A stretch of 64,000 nucleotides of DNA from the NCBI GenBank assembly GCA_036345935.2, contig JADWOT020000006.1:3475543-3539542 (forward strand), given 5' to 3'. The notes beneath the pieces were generated by a model. It was not told the origin of the DNA. It worked only from the letters and a program-made list of their open reading frames with translations, and ran no database searches. The position numbers and the translations under genes were made by a program. The stretch is from Taenia hydatigena. Taxonomy: Eukaryota; Platyhelminthes; Cestoda; Cyclophyllidea; Taeniidae. Of this stretch, positions 46,629-60,900 are shown in pieces; the first letter of the stretch is position 1; every line of letters begins with the position of its first letter.

Positions 46629-49274
46629 CCTGGCCATCTATCTCGTCTTTTCTTAACTGTCTACTTGATTTCATATGCGATCGTCTGTCAGGAGGGATTG
46701 ACAGCTGTCATCTCCAAAAAGTTCAATTATAGAATAAGACTGAGGGACCTCAAGCTGTGTTGCAAGCGCAGAAATATCCATTTCTTCCCTCCGACTGATT
46801 TTCTGGTCATGAATACCTCTGAAGAGGAAATAAACATTTTTTCCATGCCTTTAATTTGCGCTGAGTAGTGTCAAACGGTAGAGCGATCCCAGTCCTGATT
46901 GCCATTTGATGGTAAAGAGCGAATAACTTGGTAGGCAGATTGCAGAGCACCAAACCCAAATCAAGTGTGGAAGTGAGTGATTTGTATGGGGAGAACCAAT
47001 GACTAGGCTTTATAATACTCAAGTTATTCCTCACCACAGGTCAGCCATTTAGCATACATCCCAAAAACGGCCCATATTTACATTAGTAAGATGAAGATGT
47101 GCAGAAGTTATCGAGTAGAGAATTTGTAAAGCCAACTGTTGCACTCGTCTACCCAATTCCCTTCTAAATTGGCATACGTGTCGCATGCACTAGAATTAGT
47201 AGGTCCACATTTTATCGGCAGTCATATCCGTTAGTCACTCAACAATTCTGATTTCAAGATACCTACTTCTACATTTGCAAGCAAGTCTGTAGAAAAGCCG
47301 TCAGGTTGATGGTAGCTCCATCTACAGGTTTACAGCCCAAAAGTTTTGGTGCAAAACATTCCATCCATAAATCAACCTCACTCATAGGCGTTCGCTTTCA
47401 CGCATGATATTTTCAGGCAACGAAAACTAGTCTTATTTTTGCCTCCTAGCCGTTCCCTTGAGTTGAACGACGCCTTTGTAGCATAGGGTAATCAGGACTC
47501 CATGATGATACTACTGAATGAAGTAACAGTAGATAACTGTGATACTAAAGCGTTTGCCCATTCCATGGGTGGTAATTGCTTCAGTCAGTGTAATAAAATT
47601 CCAACCCAAATGTTTGGGCGACCGGATCTACCGGGAGTATGTATGCATAACCTAATTTAAATTCATTCCGTTGCCTACTGCACAGAAGCATGAAGCAAAT
47701 TCCACTCATAATACGAAAAACTTATGCAGTCAACTATTGTATCGCCTTAACTGATTGTGAAAAAATAACGAGACATATCTAATAGCATTTATTGCGATGA
47801 AGCCGTCGTTAACGAAAAAATGCATCATTTGCATCAAGCAGACAGTTTTGATGAAACTGTCCATGCCATTAAATTGAATACATTCTCCGTTCAAAGAGAT
47901 GGATAAGTGACACAATAAAAACTTGATTTAATGTGGACAGAAACCCTTTACTTGGAGATTTGGTTGTACCAGGGGTAGTTTGGACGCCCCAAAGCTAAAT
48001 CTACGACACCGATCGTTGGTTTCTTGCCTACTAGTACAAGGAGGTAATGCAAAAAGTTAAACAAAAGCTGTCAAAGGTCAGGAAAATGTATTTAAATATA
48101 AATGATTACCGCTTTAAAATGCACCTTAATGCTCAGGCAAATACAGTGAAATAGTAATTACTTAATGGAAAAGTTAACATTGGAAGGAAGCTATCAGACT
48201 TCATTTCCCTCCCTCGTCACCGAGGCAATTTGAGGACGCATAAATCTGTTCATCCGAAATAATCAGGCTAGGCATTCATGGCATTTTGACAGGCGTATGC
48301 ACTGCTAGAAGATCCTTTTACTTAAATTTTATTTCTGCATGTACACGAAGTAGGTGTAGAGAAAGAGGATTTCTTAAAGTTCTGTAAATTCAAGAGGCTT
48401 TGAGTACAAAAGTTAGGTCGAGGCGATTTTGCGTTGTACATGGCATAATTATTGCAAAACTGAGTTTTACGCCTCAGATCATATTAAGGAATGGGAGAAT
48501 GCAAATCTATTTACTTATATTAACCTAAGTTTATTAAGAAAAAACAGTGGGCTTTTAAAAACTAGCTGTGGTGCTTTAAGCCTCACTTGAGGACGAAAGA
48601 ATTCGTGATGTTGGGACAGAACATGCATTGCCATTGTGAGTGAGGGCTGGGGAAGTTCACCGGTGTTGCTCAGAGGCCATGCCGCCTAACGAAGGTGCTA
48701 GGACCGAGAATTCAGCACTCGCAGCGTTGTCGCCTGCGTTAGCCTTCAACAACCCCCAGCCTCGGTTGGAACAAGTGGTCGGTGCAATAAGAGGAACATC
48801 CACGAAGCAACCACTGTAGTCATCACACCTGCGTGCAACTAAAAAGACTTTTAACCGCTACATCACTGACCCCTCTATTCAAATTTACCAGACTTGGAAT
48901 TTCGCCCTGCCTGGAAACTGTATTAGAGGATGGAAGAATGTGTTAGCCATCTCGTATGCCGATCGTTAATAGTAAGAACACTGAAGCTGGGTAAATATTT
49001 TATTTGAGATAAGATTTTGCAACCACTCCTTCTTGAAACTCTGTTCCTGATTCAGTGATATTCGGCCCAACCTATCTATGTGCTCATTCCAATTAAAAAG
49101 GAGGCGGAAAAAGTATGTAACGATTGGAATCCTTACGCAGGTACCATGGACAGTTCCATAGCATTCCATTTCAGACGGTTTATGGCTAGTGCATTGCACA
49201 GAACACGAAGCTGAGGCACTTGCTGAATGAGGACATTATTTTTTAAATTGACGTCGCAAATTTTCCCGCCATCA

Positions 49275-49400
49275 TTATTGTGGTGTCCGGAGTCGGGCCT
49301 AAAGATGGAAGAAGACGTAATAGTAGGGCAGAGTATTTAATGTCAACGTACAGAAAGGTAGAGGGGCAAATAATGTGGTCCGGAAACCGCTCCACCCAGA
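49275..49400 (-). mobile_element. Decayed LTR copy
   Basis: GGAAGAAGACGTAATAGTAGG, then GCAGAGTATTTAATGTCAACG, TACAGAAA and GTGGTCCGGAAACC follow the block order AAGAAGGCAGAATGCTAGGG, AGAATATATATATTCAACG, GACAGAGGGAAA, ATGGCCCGGAGGCC. Substitutions are many. Confidence 0.35.
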
Positions 49401-51475
49401 GGACGTAAAATGACGGAGCCTTAACAACAAGGAGAAAAAATCGTACATGGCTTCCGATTAATGCAATAAAAGTACCAAAATACACAAGAAGTGTGTTAGT
49501 TATCAATTTATAGTCGTCTCTCATGTTAAAACGTAAAACTCAAAATTTCAAATCTATACTTGTAGTTTGGATAGTCCTCAAGTAGCTCATTTTGTCTCTA
49601 TTTTTTACTCACGCATAAACTAATATTCTTGGGTCAGGGGAATTCAAACTCACTTTTACTGCCTCAGGATTCAAAATTTGACCCTAAGTAGAGCAGGAGA
49701 AGTAGAAAACGGTCATCATTCCCTTCCTTATTTGCAAAAGACATCCATTTATTTTACGCGTCCTATAGATGCTTTTAACCACTTTCTGTGATTGAAGCCA
49801 AGCGTAGGTAATTTTATAGCATTGCCCCTCGAAAAACCTTTTTTTACCAGACGCTTTAGAGAGACTCTCGCCTCGAGCGATTAAGTCCAACTGTCAGCGA
49901 AGACGAGCGAAGAACTTATTAAACCTCCTCAAGGAAGGGCAATCTTTTCTATTGCCTAGAGGGGCATTTGGTGGTGGAGTTAATAAAAAACTGCCACATC
50001 CAACGGGATCACGTGCCAAGACAAATATGCATCCCAAATGAGCAAAATAGCGTTTAATTGTTTAAATGAAATCTGTGAAATGGCGCAGCGGAGTGTACTG
50101 TGACTGCCCTTAGAAGGTGGAGAAAAGATTCTACTTACTAGGATAAACGTCAGCCTCCGCAACCATGAAACGAGTAGACGAGTTAGACGAGAACATGCCT
50201 TGAATAGGTTCGTGATAAATAAAGGGGCGGATACATTACGAAGTTGTCTCTCCCCCCTTTGGGACCAATGGTGTCCATCCATAACAAGGTTTGTATCAAC
50301 TCCCCTCCTCTAGTCTAAAAGATATAGTCATGCAGACACTATATTCGTTTTAGAGTTTTATTTGATGTTTGTATGTTGATTTGCCATCATCTGTATGCAT
50401 TTGCATATACTTTTCTATTGTCTAGATGTTGTAACTATGAAACACCTCACCCTGATCTTCAGGTTCCGCGCAGAATAGCCACTAGACTGTTAAACATAGC
50501 GCCACGAAATAGACACCTCTGGTTAAGTAACACCAAGTACAGGTTGTAAGTTCTTGCAAAATTCTCATAAGCAAAAGGTTGCTGTAATGAGTGTCCACCA
50601 TGTCGGTGACTGCACAACTATCCTACCAACAATCCTTAAAAACATTGTACGTAGTTTTATGCAACATGTAGTCTTTTCCAACTGCCTTTTACAAGAACGT
50701 GGCTAGTTGAAATGTAACCGTGTTTTACCTTTTGACCAGAAGGACAGATTACCTACTGGAGAATTTAAACTTCTTCAAATTCTTTGTTTAAATCTCATCG
50801 CTAAAGTGCATTATAAAAAGCTTACGAAGTTCCTGAACTTCCCCGAAAACAAAAAAAATTAAAATACCGGGATATGATTTGTACTTTCGACGCAAGGAAG
50901 GGGGATGGGGATGCTGACACGGCATAATCATGCCGCCCCCAATCACAGCATTCGATGCCTTTTGAAAAAGTTGGAAACAGATGCTATAAAAAAGGAAAGT
51001 TACTCACACACCCTAATTGGTGATTAATTTAACCTTGAAACAAAACTTTATCGTTTATTTACGACTTCTTTCAACATGAGGTTTGGTTAAGAGTACGCAT
51101 TCACGGTGATTTAAATGCATGTACTTTGTAATGCAGAAAGTACAATTCAGACAGAAGAAAGGCAAAAGTGGACTGTCGAGGCAGCAAAAATGTGGGCAAA
51201 TTACGACAGCGACTGGCTGTTCACGGGAGCAAAACGGACTATTCGAATTAAAAACCATCCATCCTTAAATGACTGGTGCATACTTTGTGTGGAACAATTT
51301 AATATTTGTCAAGCAGTCTTTATTACATCGCCATGTCAATTTAATTAGTCATTTGGAGGTGACGCTCGAAAGGAAAGAGGAGTTACACTTTGCTTTGGTC
51401 TTTTGCTTAACTGTTTTAGCTTCGCAGAAACTTAAATTTATGTCTCTGTAGATTCTCTAGAGGCATTAGTTCTAG

Positions 51476-51574
51476 ATCGTGCTGAATGCCCTCAGGGCCT
51501 TTGTATGCCAATAAAGCATTCTGCTCTAGCACTGTGACTTCCTTTGTTCCCAGGGAGGACTTTAGACGCTACAT
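51476..51574 (+). mobile_element. Decayed LTR fragment, opposite orientation
   Basis: Read on the minus strand the fragment begins TGTAGCGTCTAAAGTCC and continues with AACAAAGGAAG and TGCTAGAGCAGAATGC, matching the first third of the plus-strand form of the family. The remainder has decayed. Confidence 0.4.
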
Positions 51575-54441
51575 TAGTGGTAGCATATCACCTGGTTACA
51601 ACTCGAATTCAAGTCATTTAATGAAGTTGTTAACTGTACAGTGGTTGATTCAAAGTTACTTTCAAGTTCCAAACTTTCAGAACAAATCTATGCGCTGCAT
51701 CCCTAACTTTCTTTCAAGTAGAATAAGTCACAGAAGTGCACGAGAGGGCTTAGTACTAGTGCGTGGAAGGCATGAGGCTATAGGCGTAATCCGGAGGCCA
51801 AGCCTTCTAGTGGAAGCGTAATGACGGCGCCTTATGCAACCAAAACTCAAAGCATAACATTTAGAATGAATTAAAAAAAGCAATCAAAGACTCTCGTGGT
51901 GATTTTTGATGTCTGTCGAGCTTTATCAAATTTCTTGTCTTCCTTACTAGAAACATACCATGACTATACTCACAGTCGGGATTAATCCGGACGGCAGTGA
52001 ATGTGACCATATGCCAAGTCAATAAACTGACGTCAGTGCTTTTACAAGTTAATAATAAATGCTTGTCAATTTTAACGCTGGGACGAACTTGGCGAGAAAA
52101 CCACCAAAGCGGGTTTGCGCTGCTCCAAGTTTAGTTCACAGTACTTCACAATTCCATTGCCCTACATTAGACATCCTTTGTTGTTTAAGCCCCCTACGCT
52201 TTCGAGACTTGAGCCCCGAGAAGTCAAAAATCAGGAAGTGGAAACTAAGTTGTATTGCTCTAGTTCCTTTTGCCAACGGAAACTACATCCAAAGCAAAAT
52301 TAAGGCTTCAATCGTGCTTTAGGGTTCAATTGAATATGGGAAAAGGTTATGGCTTCAACCGCCTGCTGAAATGCTGTGATAGCAGCAACATTGCATCTCC
52401 AAGTGCATGGATAGAACAGCGCAACATATTTATCAGGGAGACAATCGCTCATGTAGACTAGTTCCCTCACCTGGTCTTCCTCATGCTCTAGTAAAGGTCT
52501 CAGAGTGCCCCACCATGGATCAACTGCCGCCAGGCAGTTGAAAGACGATCCCATGCAATAAAAGAGTGTAAGAAATCATTCATCTTCCAAGACAGAGTTG
52601 CAACTTTGACATACGCCTACATCAGCACAATAGATGAAAAAGACCTCGGCTCATTTGACTTACAGAGGAAAGCACAGCGTAAATTACCCCTTTCAAAAGT
52701 AATCCCTCCAACTAAGAGAGCATGAAGATAAAGTCGGTTAATATGCCATAAGCATCTGCAAATTTGATTCGTAAGAATCCAAAAAACAGCCCTGCGATGA
52801 TATCCTGTCCTATTGAACATTCAAAATGCATAGTCTGTATTGGGACGCCACTCTATATTCTTGCATACTCCACAACACGCTTGAATTAGCCTCTTTGGCA
52901 AGAAAACTCCATTTCTTTCACAAGCATATTAACTGTTCTATTATACTCGCTAATTAGAAAAGGGTTATTTCAAAGTATTATGATTGAAAAAGAAGAGTAA
53001 TCGCTAACTGGTTTACATGTAACGATAAAAATAATGAAATCCACGTGCATAGCGGAAAGTCAGTGGCTGTCACACAAACGCCAACTTTCACGCGGTTGAT
53101 GGAGACATGGCTAGATTATCTGAATTCTTTCTTCCCCTCTCCATTCCGCTTATGTTGCTCTCGTCTATTGCTACTCGAGAACATCCGTTATTCTGATCCA
53201 CTAAACTCACTAGCGGTCTCATTCTCAGGTGGATGTGTTGGGATTTCATAAAGACTTACCACTGTAAAGTGGAAGAGATTATTACGGATTAAAGGAAATT
53301 TATTGAACAAACGCACCAAGAGGCAAAAAAGACACTTAAGGACCGTCTCAAGAATGGTCAAATAGCGTATAAGCAACATTTGTCGTCGGTAGTGCGATGA
53401 AGTGAAGGCGATGAAAGCATTCCCAAAAACCGAAGGTGCATATGACACCATGGGAACGAGTAATCTTAGCCTTTTTAGTCAAACTGCCTAGTAAATAGTG
53501 CAAGCCTTCCTTGAAACTTGAAGAAAGTAAAATCTTGAAGCAAATTTTGCATTCAGCATAAGTGTTTTTGGCGTCACCGTAACTACGTTCCCGGGGACTA
53601 TCAAAGCGTAACACAAAGGGAGCATTGTGTTCGGAGGAAGACGCAAATTTTTCATTTAATTTGGCCTTTTAATCTAATTAAATGGGGAAAGACACATCAC
53701 AATTTTTGCATTTTTATCCAAAGCCCTTAATCCTCCACCCTAGTGAAGCTTTAGTCAACTTTGGCCAGTTCATGGCACGGCAAGTTTGCGGCGGCCCTTC
53801 TCCGACTGTTTGAAGAAGACAGTGCAAGGGGTGCAAGAGAAAGGAATGCTTTTGTTAGGTCAATTCGGATTTGAACCGCAATGTGAGAGTATCACCTCCT
53901 TTACATGCAGCCGTGAATGCTCAAAGATGTGCCAGCTGAATACACAATTTGATCGCCAGACAATACAATCATTGTACGCTCTATGCTCTTAACTTTCCAC
54001 ACCTTTATTAACCTCATTGTGTGGTGGTTTGTGAGTGCTATACCATTTTGGAATGCTGAAGATAACAGACACAAAAGTTGAGCAAGGGGAGGAGGGGCCT
54101 GCAATATTCTGTGTAATGTGTTGTAGTATTTTCACCTTTTTCTGACAAGCAGTCTAGGTAAAATGAAACAGGGCGGGTGCGCACTAGCGAGCCTACTAAG
54201 TGAGATCACCACCATGGGAACTCATAGTTATACCACAGAATTACCCCACTTTATTGTGTTGGGCTGGTTCCCCTCCCATTCCTTCTAGCATACGCGATTT
54301 CACTGCACATAAAACACACTGTACGAGATCATTAAAAAAACGATCTATTTGGATGATTTGTGCTCTCGTAATGAACATGCTAATTTATTTTGGTGCCATG
54401 AAATGTCTTTTATTGCATTGTAATTATTTAATGTGATTTGG

Positions 54442-54948
54442 TCAGAGAGACGAAGAGAGGTGGGACGTGATACTACAAGTAAGACACTGATTTCTCTGCC
54501 ACACCATCTGCGCAGTCCGAGCCTTGGAGAGCTTCTGACTGGACTGTTGATACTGTTGAGTCGCAGAACCTATCTCACAAAGATTGACATATTGACCTCC
54601 TGAAGGACAGAACACTTCACTGGCATGCAAACACTCCTTCCAGTGCTTCCTCAAAGTCGGCGCTGGGTCGCAAAGAAATGCCGTCTTGTGGCAGAGATCC
54701 ACTAGACTCGAAGCATAATTACTTTCTCCCGGATTAGTTAAAACCTTCAGATGAATCATTGAGAACACTAGACTCTTCACTGAAACTAATTTGCGATCTC
54801 CATGGGACACTGCTGGGTAAGCGCAGTCACCATGACAAATTCTTCCGGACAAAATAATGGGATATGGATTTATGGCGATTACTTTATGTACAGAACATTC
54901 CGGTTGATAAGCACGTAGCCAAATGAAATAGTGATTAATGGACTTCAT
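54442..54948 (-). CDS. Unrecognised 168-codon frame, doubtful
   Basis: The longest open frame in the gene-poor right part. The predicted product is cysteine-containing (for example LVDLCHKTAFLCDP and CLHASEVFCPSGG) with no family I know, no obvious signal peptide and no neighbouring exons. A frame of this length is roughly at the edge of chance for 64 kb of AT-rich DNA, so it may not be a gene. Confidence 0.2.
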   Translation of the reverse strand: MKSINHYFIWLRAYQPECSVHKVIAINPYPIILSGRICHGDCAYPAVSHGDRKLVSVKSLVFSMIHLKVLTNPGESNYASSLVDLCHKTAFLCDPAPTLRKHWKECLHASEVFCPSGGQYVNLCEIGSATQQYQQSSQKLSKARTAQMVWQRNQCLTCSITSHLSSSL

Positions 54949-57900
54949 ATAAAGTCTTATTTAAGGCTTGCTCCCACTTAAATGGAAGCTATTTGTTTAG
55001 TTAGTTTAATCCTTGTGAGTAGCAATAAGCTTTCACTATTTCTAATACAAAGCATAAGCACTTAACTTGAAAAAAATCTAAGTAAATAATGCAACATGCC
55101 ACACAAAAATGGACCTTAAAGAGGCTGCACTTCTTAAGGAACAACTTATGCTCAAGCTAACTCTCGTTGCGACTTGGTTCAAAAGCCAAGATCTTTTTCA
55201 AAATCACCGAGAAAATCAAGCGGTTCTGCCCCGAAGGAGTTTGCCGCAACCCATTTATACTAAAATTTAATGAGCCTTACAAATTTGGAGGCATTCTTTG
55301 CCGTGAGCATAAAAAGGGACATTAGCCATTACTTGAAGAGTAGGCCTAAATGAGAGTCACTGTAACAATTCCACGACCGATGCACATAAAGTTAATTTTA
55401 TATTTTTAGAGGTAGATGAAGTTAGCAAAACTTATTTTTGTGGTTTTTAAGAGCGGCGTTAAAGCGACTGTGAAGTGAGAAACCACAACCCCTATAAGGT
55501 AAGCCGGTTGGACGTCAAAAAATTGAGGTGAAATCATGATAACCATCCGGCTCCATGGCTGACAAGAACACCATTGTGTTCTACTTAATTTATGAAGTGA
55601 AACACAATCCTATACCCTGAGTATTATTAGGATAACTTTCCCGCTTTTAAAGGCATCTAGTGTTTGTTAGATTTTAGCCGATGTTAGACCTTTAGTGAGG
55701 ACGCAAAAGCTTGTCAATAGCTTTTAGTCTAAAGCGTAATGGCAGTTCAGTTTGTATTTGGCATGATTTGGCCAGATTTGATGCGCCTATCACTTCGGTT
55801 GCGCCAATATTGACAATGATACATTTGATTCTTGGAAGAATCACGTATGGAGAAAGTCTGCCATCTTGGTCCTAGCCTAAGCACCACGATTCATAAATCC
55901 ATGAGAAATCTGCATATCTGGTTGGGAGAGATGGAAAGCTGACAGCCAATTAAAAGTCCACAATGGCCTTCATTCCTTACGACAGTGTCATAACTAAAAA
56001 TTCTAATTCCTCAATTCATCGAAGAGACACCAAAGTAATTTCCGTCAGTCGGCTTCTTTTGATAGATTAGTTCCAACGGTGTATAGCCCAGTCGCACATA
56101 AATGGACATTCTGGCCTCCGTTTTTCATACCACATGCATTCATCGACCCTAAGTACCATCTCTTTTGCAAGTGATAGAAGCAATCACCCAAATATTTTAA
56201 TACAGTGGTAATTATATGTATAAATTCAGCTTATGTGCGGTATGAAGAACCCCTTAAAAAGGATTTTATGCATGTTCTAAAGTAGCTTTACCGGAAGAAG
56301 TAATTATGATTATTAAAGGACTGTGCATCGCGCATGCCCAGCTCAAAGGCGGTACAGTCTCTTAAGATGAAAAAATCGGCTTGACGTTTGATGTTTCGGA
56401 TGATTGCCTATACACAAGTATCACGAAGTCTCTTGGTGTAGTGCCCTTTATTATGTTCCTTGCCACCTTCCTCCCAGTTTGACCTAGTCCTCATAAAACA
56501 TTACTTGAAGGTACTGAATGCCATTCATATTCGTCTGATTTACAGCAGCACTCCAGGCTTCTACAAAGCCAGGGCATAAGTGAAAGGTCTTGCCAGGTTT
56601 TCATAGGGTATCCAGTAGCCAGGATACCGTAATACTGAGCCACGGCTCAAAGCCAGGTGCACGACTTTAAGGAAAGCACCTTAATTGCCTCAAAAAGTGA
56701 CAAATTTATGATCAGTCTTAGCCAAAGTGATTGAAAATCAAGAATGGTGATAGGAAATGGCTGTCGCATTCCAAAGATGTGCAAACTAATGTATCGTTGA
56801 TTATTCCCGTAATTTCACTCACCCTCACAAAATCCAACATATCTTGGAAATGCACCGCTTCATGCCCACAGAAATGTGCTTGCTTTGAATGTGATGCTCT
56901 GCAGACGCATCTATTCACTCATCAGCATGAATCGTCGACGTTCAGCAGCCCAAATAGCAACCGGATCTAAGATCTCTCTATCACTCGACACTATTTAATA
57001 TAACTAAAATATGTGGAAGAGAAACTGCTTACAATAGCTCTTTAGAGGTGATCAGAAGTGGTGCTTGTACCTTGCAACATAGGGCCAGTTTCCATACTAC
57101 GACCGCAAAGAAATTGTCCGCAAGATTTGCATTTGCAGATGTCTCGTTCTGATTGGATCGAAGATTGAGATGGTGACCAAGTTAGCAAATAGACTATTTG
57201 AAGGATTCCTTACAAGTGATCTATACAGCTCGCAATGGAACAGCAAGGCCTCACAATCTCACCTCAAGCCATATACTTCTGAATATTCTAAATAATAATT
57301 CCAACTCTTTCTCCTTTTAAGTGGTCGATTACCTCTCTTTTGCATTGTATTGTCCTCCCTACAAACTCCTTTACTTCTTTATCTTCTTCCTTCCCTTCAT
57401 ATCTCTCACAGTTAGATAGCTTGATACGGAGATATCCAGTTGAGCTTTCCTCGTGATGCTAAAAGCAGTATTTCGCATTGAGTACTAAGAATGACTTCCG
57501 AGAGCAAATAACGAGACTGCTTAATGGGGAAATTCATCATTTTGTATCAGTCAGACCTGCGATCGCTGCACACTGCTATCTTATATCGTCTTTTACTTCG
57601 CTACTCGTTCATCGGTGGACTTCGACGCATAAAAGAATTTAACAGATCGTTGCACATGATACATGGGACCGATAAACGTCCGCACCACGGTGACAGAAGG
57701 AGATCGACCATTGAATTGGGGCGCAGTACATACATCTCGAGTGCCATGAGACATGAATATGAAATCACAGCCAATGGAAAGTTATTCATTCTTGAAATCC
57801 TTTTAACCGGTTATTGCCCGGCATTGTAATGACCAAGAACAAAAGAGCCAGCGAAGTCACATTCCCTCTGACTGAATGTAAATGCAGGTAAAGCACCACT

Positions 57901-60900
57901 TTATATAGAGAAAACTATTAGCCATTACTCATTACTTCTACCTCCTTTAATTTACTCCTACTCTTGACCAATTTCTCGTATTTAAAATCAGTCCTAACTA
58001 GAAGGGAAGGAATTGGATATTGTGCTTTTGAACAATCCCCATCAGACTACACTTTCCCTCTCCTCTTCACCCTTTGTGCTCTCTGTGACTAAACAATCTC
58101 GACCCATTTAGCTAATGCAGCCTGAGAAATTTATAGTCGCATATTCCTTTCCATTGTTTAACCTTGCAAAAAGTCCGCTCCATCAACTACAGCAGTAAAC
58201 ACTGAGTTGTCCTATGCAGGTCTCATTTGCTGCTCATTAATTTCCATAGTAGTAAGATGACATTTGGTTCCTAGCGCTTTTTTTCCATCTGTCCATATCT
58301 AAATGAACGAGTTTCTAAATGACATTTTCGAGGTGACAAAACTGTCATTAGGCTGCACTTTTGACAAGTGAGCAGCGCCGAATCTCGCCTCTCATATCGA
58401 CTATAGGTGACTTCTACGTGTTGGAGGATAGGAAGAAAAGAGGTAAGAAAAGTGGTTAGGTTATAGCCAAATCAGACTCATTCTTGCCCTCCTCCTCATT
58501 CGAACCTCAATTGCACTATCATATTTGAACCAGGATAAAGCAAAGGCAACAGAATGGACAGTTGTGATAGACTAAGAGCACGCTATTCACTTCCAACATC
58601 AAAGACTTTTCCGAGAGGGTCATGTTTACAGAGGATTATCGACTGCAGTGCAGCTATTGTAATTGAAGTTCATGGAGGCACAACATTGCGCTGATCTTCG
58701 GAATTGTGCATTTTCGTTCAAGAGATAATACCCTTGTGTAGTGTTCGGTGAAGTGATCAGTGCAGTGTCTCTATGTGAAGTGATTCTTCATCTATCAACT
58801 TTGTCCATGCATCCATCGCTAGACTGTGTACTACGTCATTATACCTGATCGTGCTGGCTATACTGATGTGGTGTCAATGGAAAACAAAGCAATGTTGCAT
58901 TTGGAGGGCGATAGCTTTTAATGGGCATGTGCTGTTGCTCTATTTGCACAGAGAAGCGGAAACCTTATCACAAGATGGAGCTGTATGCAGATGGCAATGT
59001 ATTCCATCCACCGACAATTGCTAGTAGGTACTAAACTGAAGATGTCTGCTTTAATCTTCGCATTTATGTAATGAGGCGACCACATGCCCTGAAGTTCACT
59101 TAGTCAGCACACACGCTTAAGTCAGCAGCGGAGTCATCTTCTGTCATCGACCAAGTTAATAATGCAACACGGCCACGCGGAGCACAAACACTCTCATCTC
59201 AGAGCATCCAATGGTGGCATAATTACCGCATGCCGCGCCTACTGCATTTTGACGACAGAGAAATACATATACCACATCAACAGAAAAATGACGGAAAATT
59301 GCAGAAGTAGGAATGTGAGACATGATTTTCTGTCGATGATTGCAGAGGAAGTCATGCGCTGCACAATTCAACCTGTTCATACGTTGTATCCACCCATCGC
59401 AACTTGCAGCTAAATAAAATTGACTGAAGTAAGTGTAAATTATGCCTTGTCATAATCTTTCAAGTTTGATTTTACGCCTACACAGCCCACGCGAGACCAG
59501 TGTCTTCCTAATGCGAAGGAATGTCTCCATCTTCCACTGATGTAAGCCGAAATGTTTCATATTTTCGCAAACGTCGAGCGCAGTGCAGACCAGTGTGTGG
59601 ATCAGACTAGATTTGACGGAATCGAGTAAGTGCATTTAAGCTCTAACCACGAGTTTCTTTACATTCACCCGTTCCTCAAATTCATCCTTTGTAATTCAGG
59701 CGATTTATGCTAAGCAAGCACTTATTGGGCACGTTCTTCTCATTGCCTGCTACATCAACCCGCAGGTGGGCACGAGACATGAAACATCTATTCCCTTCCT
59801 CATGAGTTCACATCTTCCACACTAGAAAAAAGTAATCAGCGAGACGCAAAATCCTACACCGACCTCAAATATAATGTGACAAGCCGTTTCTCCTATGCCT
59901 TTTATATTTATTTTGAGTAAGGCTTTCACTCATACCAAGTAATTTTGAAAGTCAAAGCCACTCGCTTCAATGAAGGGTTGCAAGCTAAGGAAATGAGGAA
60001 CGTTTTATGGAAAGACAGTCAATCAATTCACCAATCTGATGATTGAGTAGTAAATCAAACAGCATTTAGGAGGATGCTTGCACCCTTTTGCTCAGGTCGG
60101 GGGAACTGCGAAGTAAATATACTTCTCCACTAATTAAAGCAGTCCTCCCCTTCAATTAGATAAGGAAGTTAGTAGGTAAGCAAGTGGACCGTCGAGCAAA
60201 AGTATAAACAAGGGAAGCAAATCCATCAAAAGGTTAAAACTGAGCATCAAAGGCTTATCGCAATAATTGCAGCAGTGAAATGGCACTCACTCCTGCCTGT
60301 GCATTTGGGCACATAAGAAGACCCAGCGCACATACAAATATGCGCAGTCAATGTCAAGGATGAATAATTTCGCAGAGATATTACTTAATTGCGAGCATTG
60401 GGTATGAGTGCACGCAATATTTGCAGGCACCAGCAAACTACCTACATTTCGCGTTTGATGCCGCCCCGATTCGCGGTGTTCGAACATATGCATGAAATCT
60501 CAAGACGTAAGCACACCTCCAGACGCACTTTCATGCAGGTTCATCGAATTTTTTGCGTTATGGATTGAGTCGCATTTTCCTCCCCTGCACTTTCGGTAGC
60601 AGATTTGACCCGTTTTGTAGCGCTGTGACCAAAAGGACTAGCAACAGAAAATGGCACCGAAAATCAAGTATAAACCTTTGGATACTGTCTTCCTAAAGGC
60701 AACTAACATAAATTCTTGGTCTCCTCAAAGTAGAATGTTTACGAGCGTGATACCAGATACCAATCAAATGGTTGACACAAATGTGATGTTCTTAGCATGA
60801 CTACATCAGCACAAAGCGCCAAAGTTTTTCTTCAAATGTGTCCGAGTTTTTAACATCGCTGCACCTACCAACTGTCTTTCGGTCAGTCAATAGGTGTAAA

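Noticed and set aside
53866..53960. tRNA-like B box (GGTTCAAATCCG on the minus strand)
   Set aside because: The T stem has a mismatch and no acceptor, D or anticodon arm can be folded around it; at most a SINE scrap.
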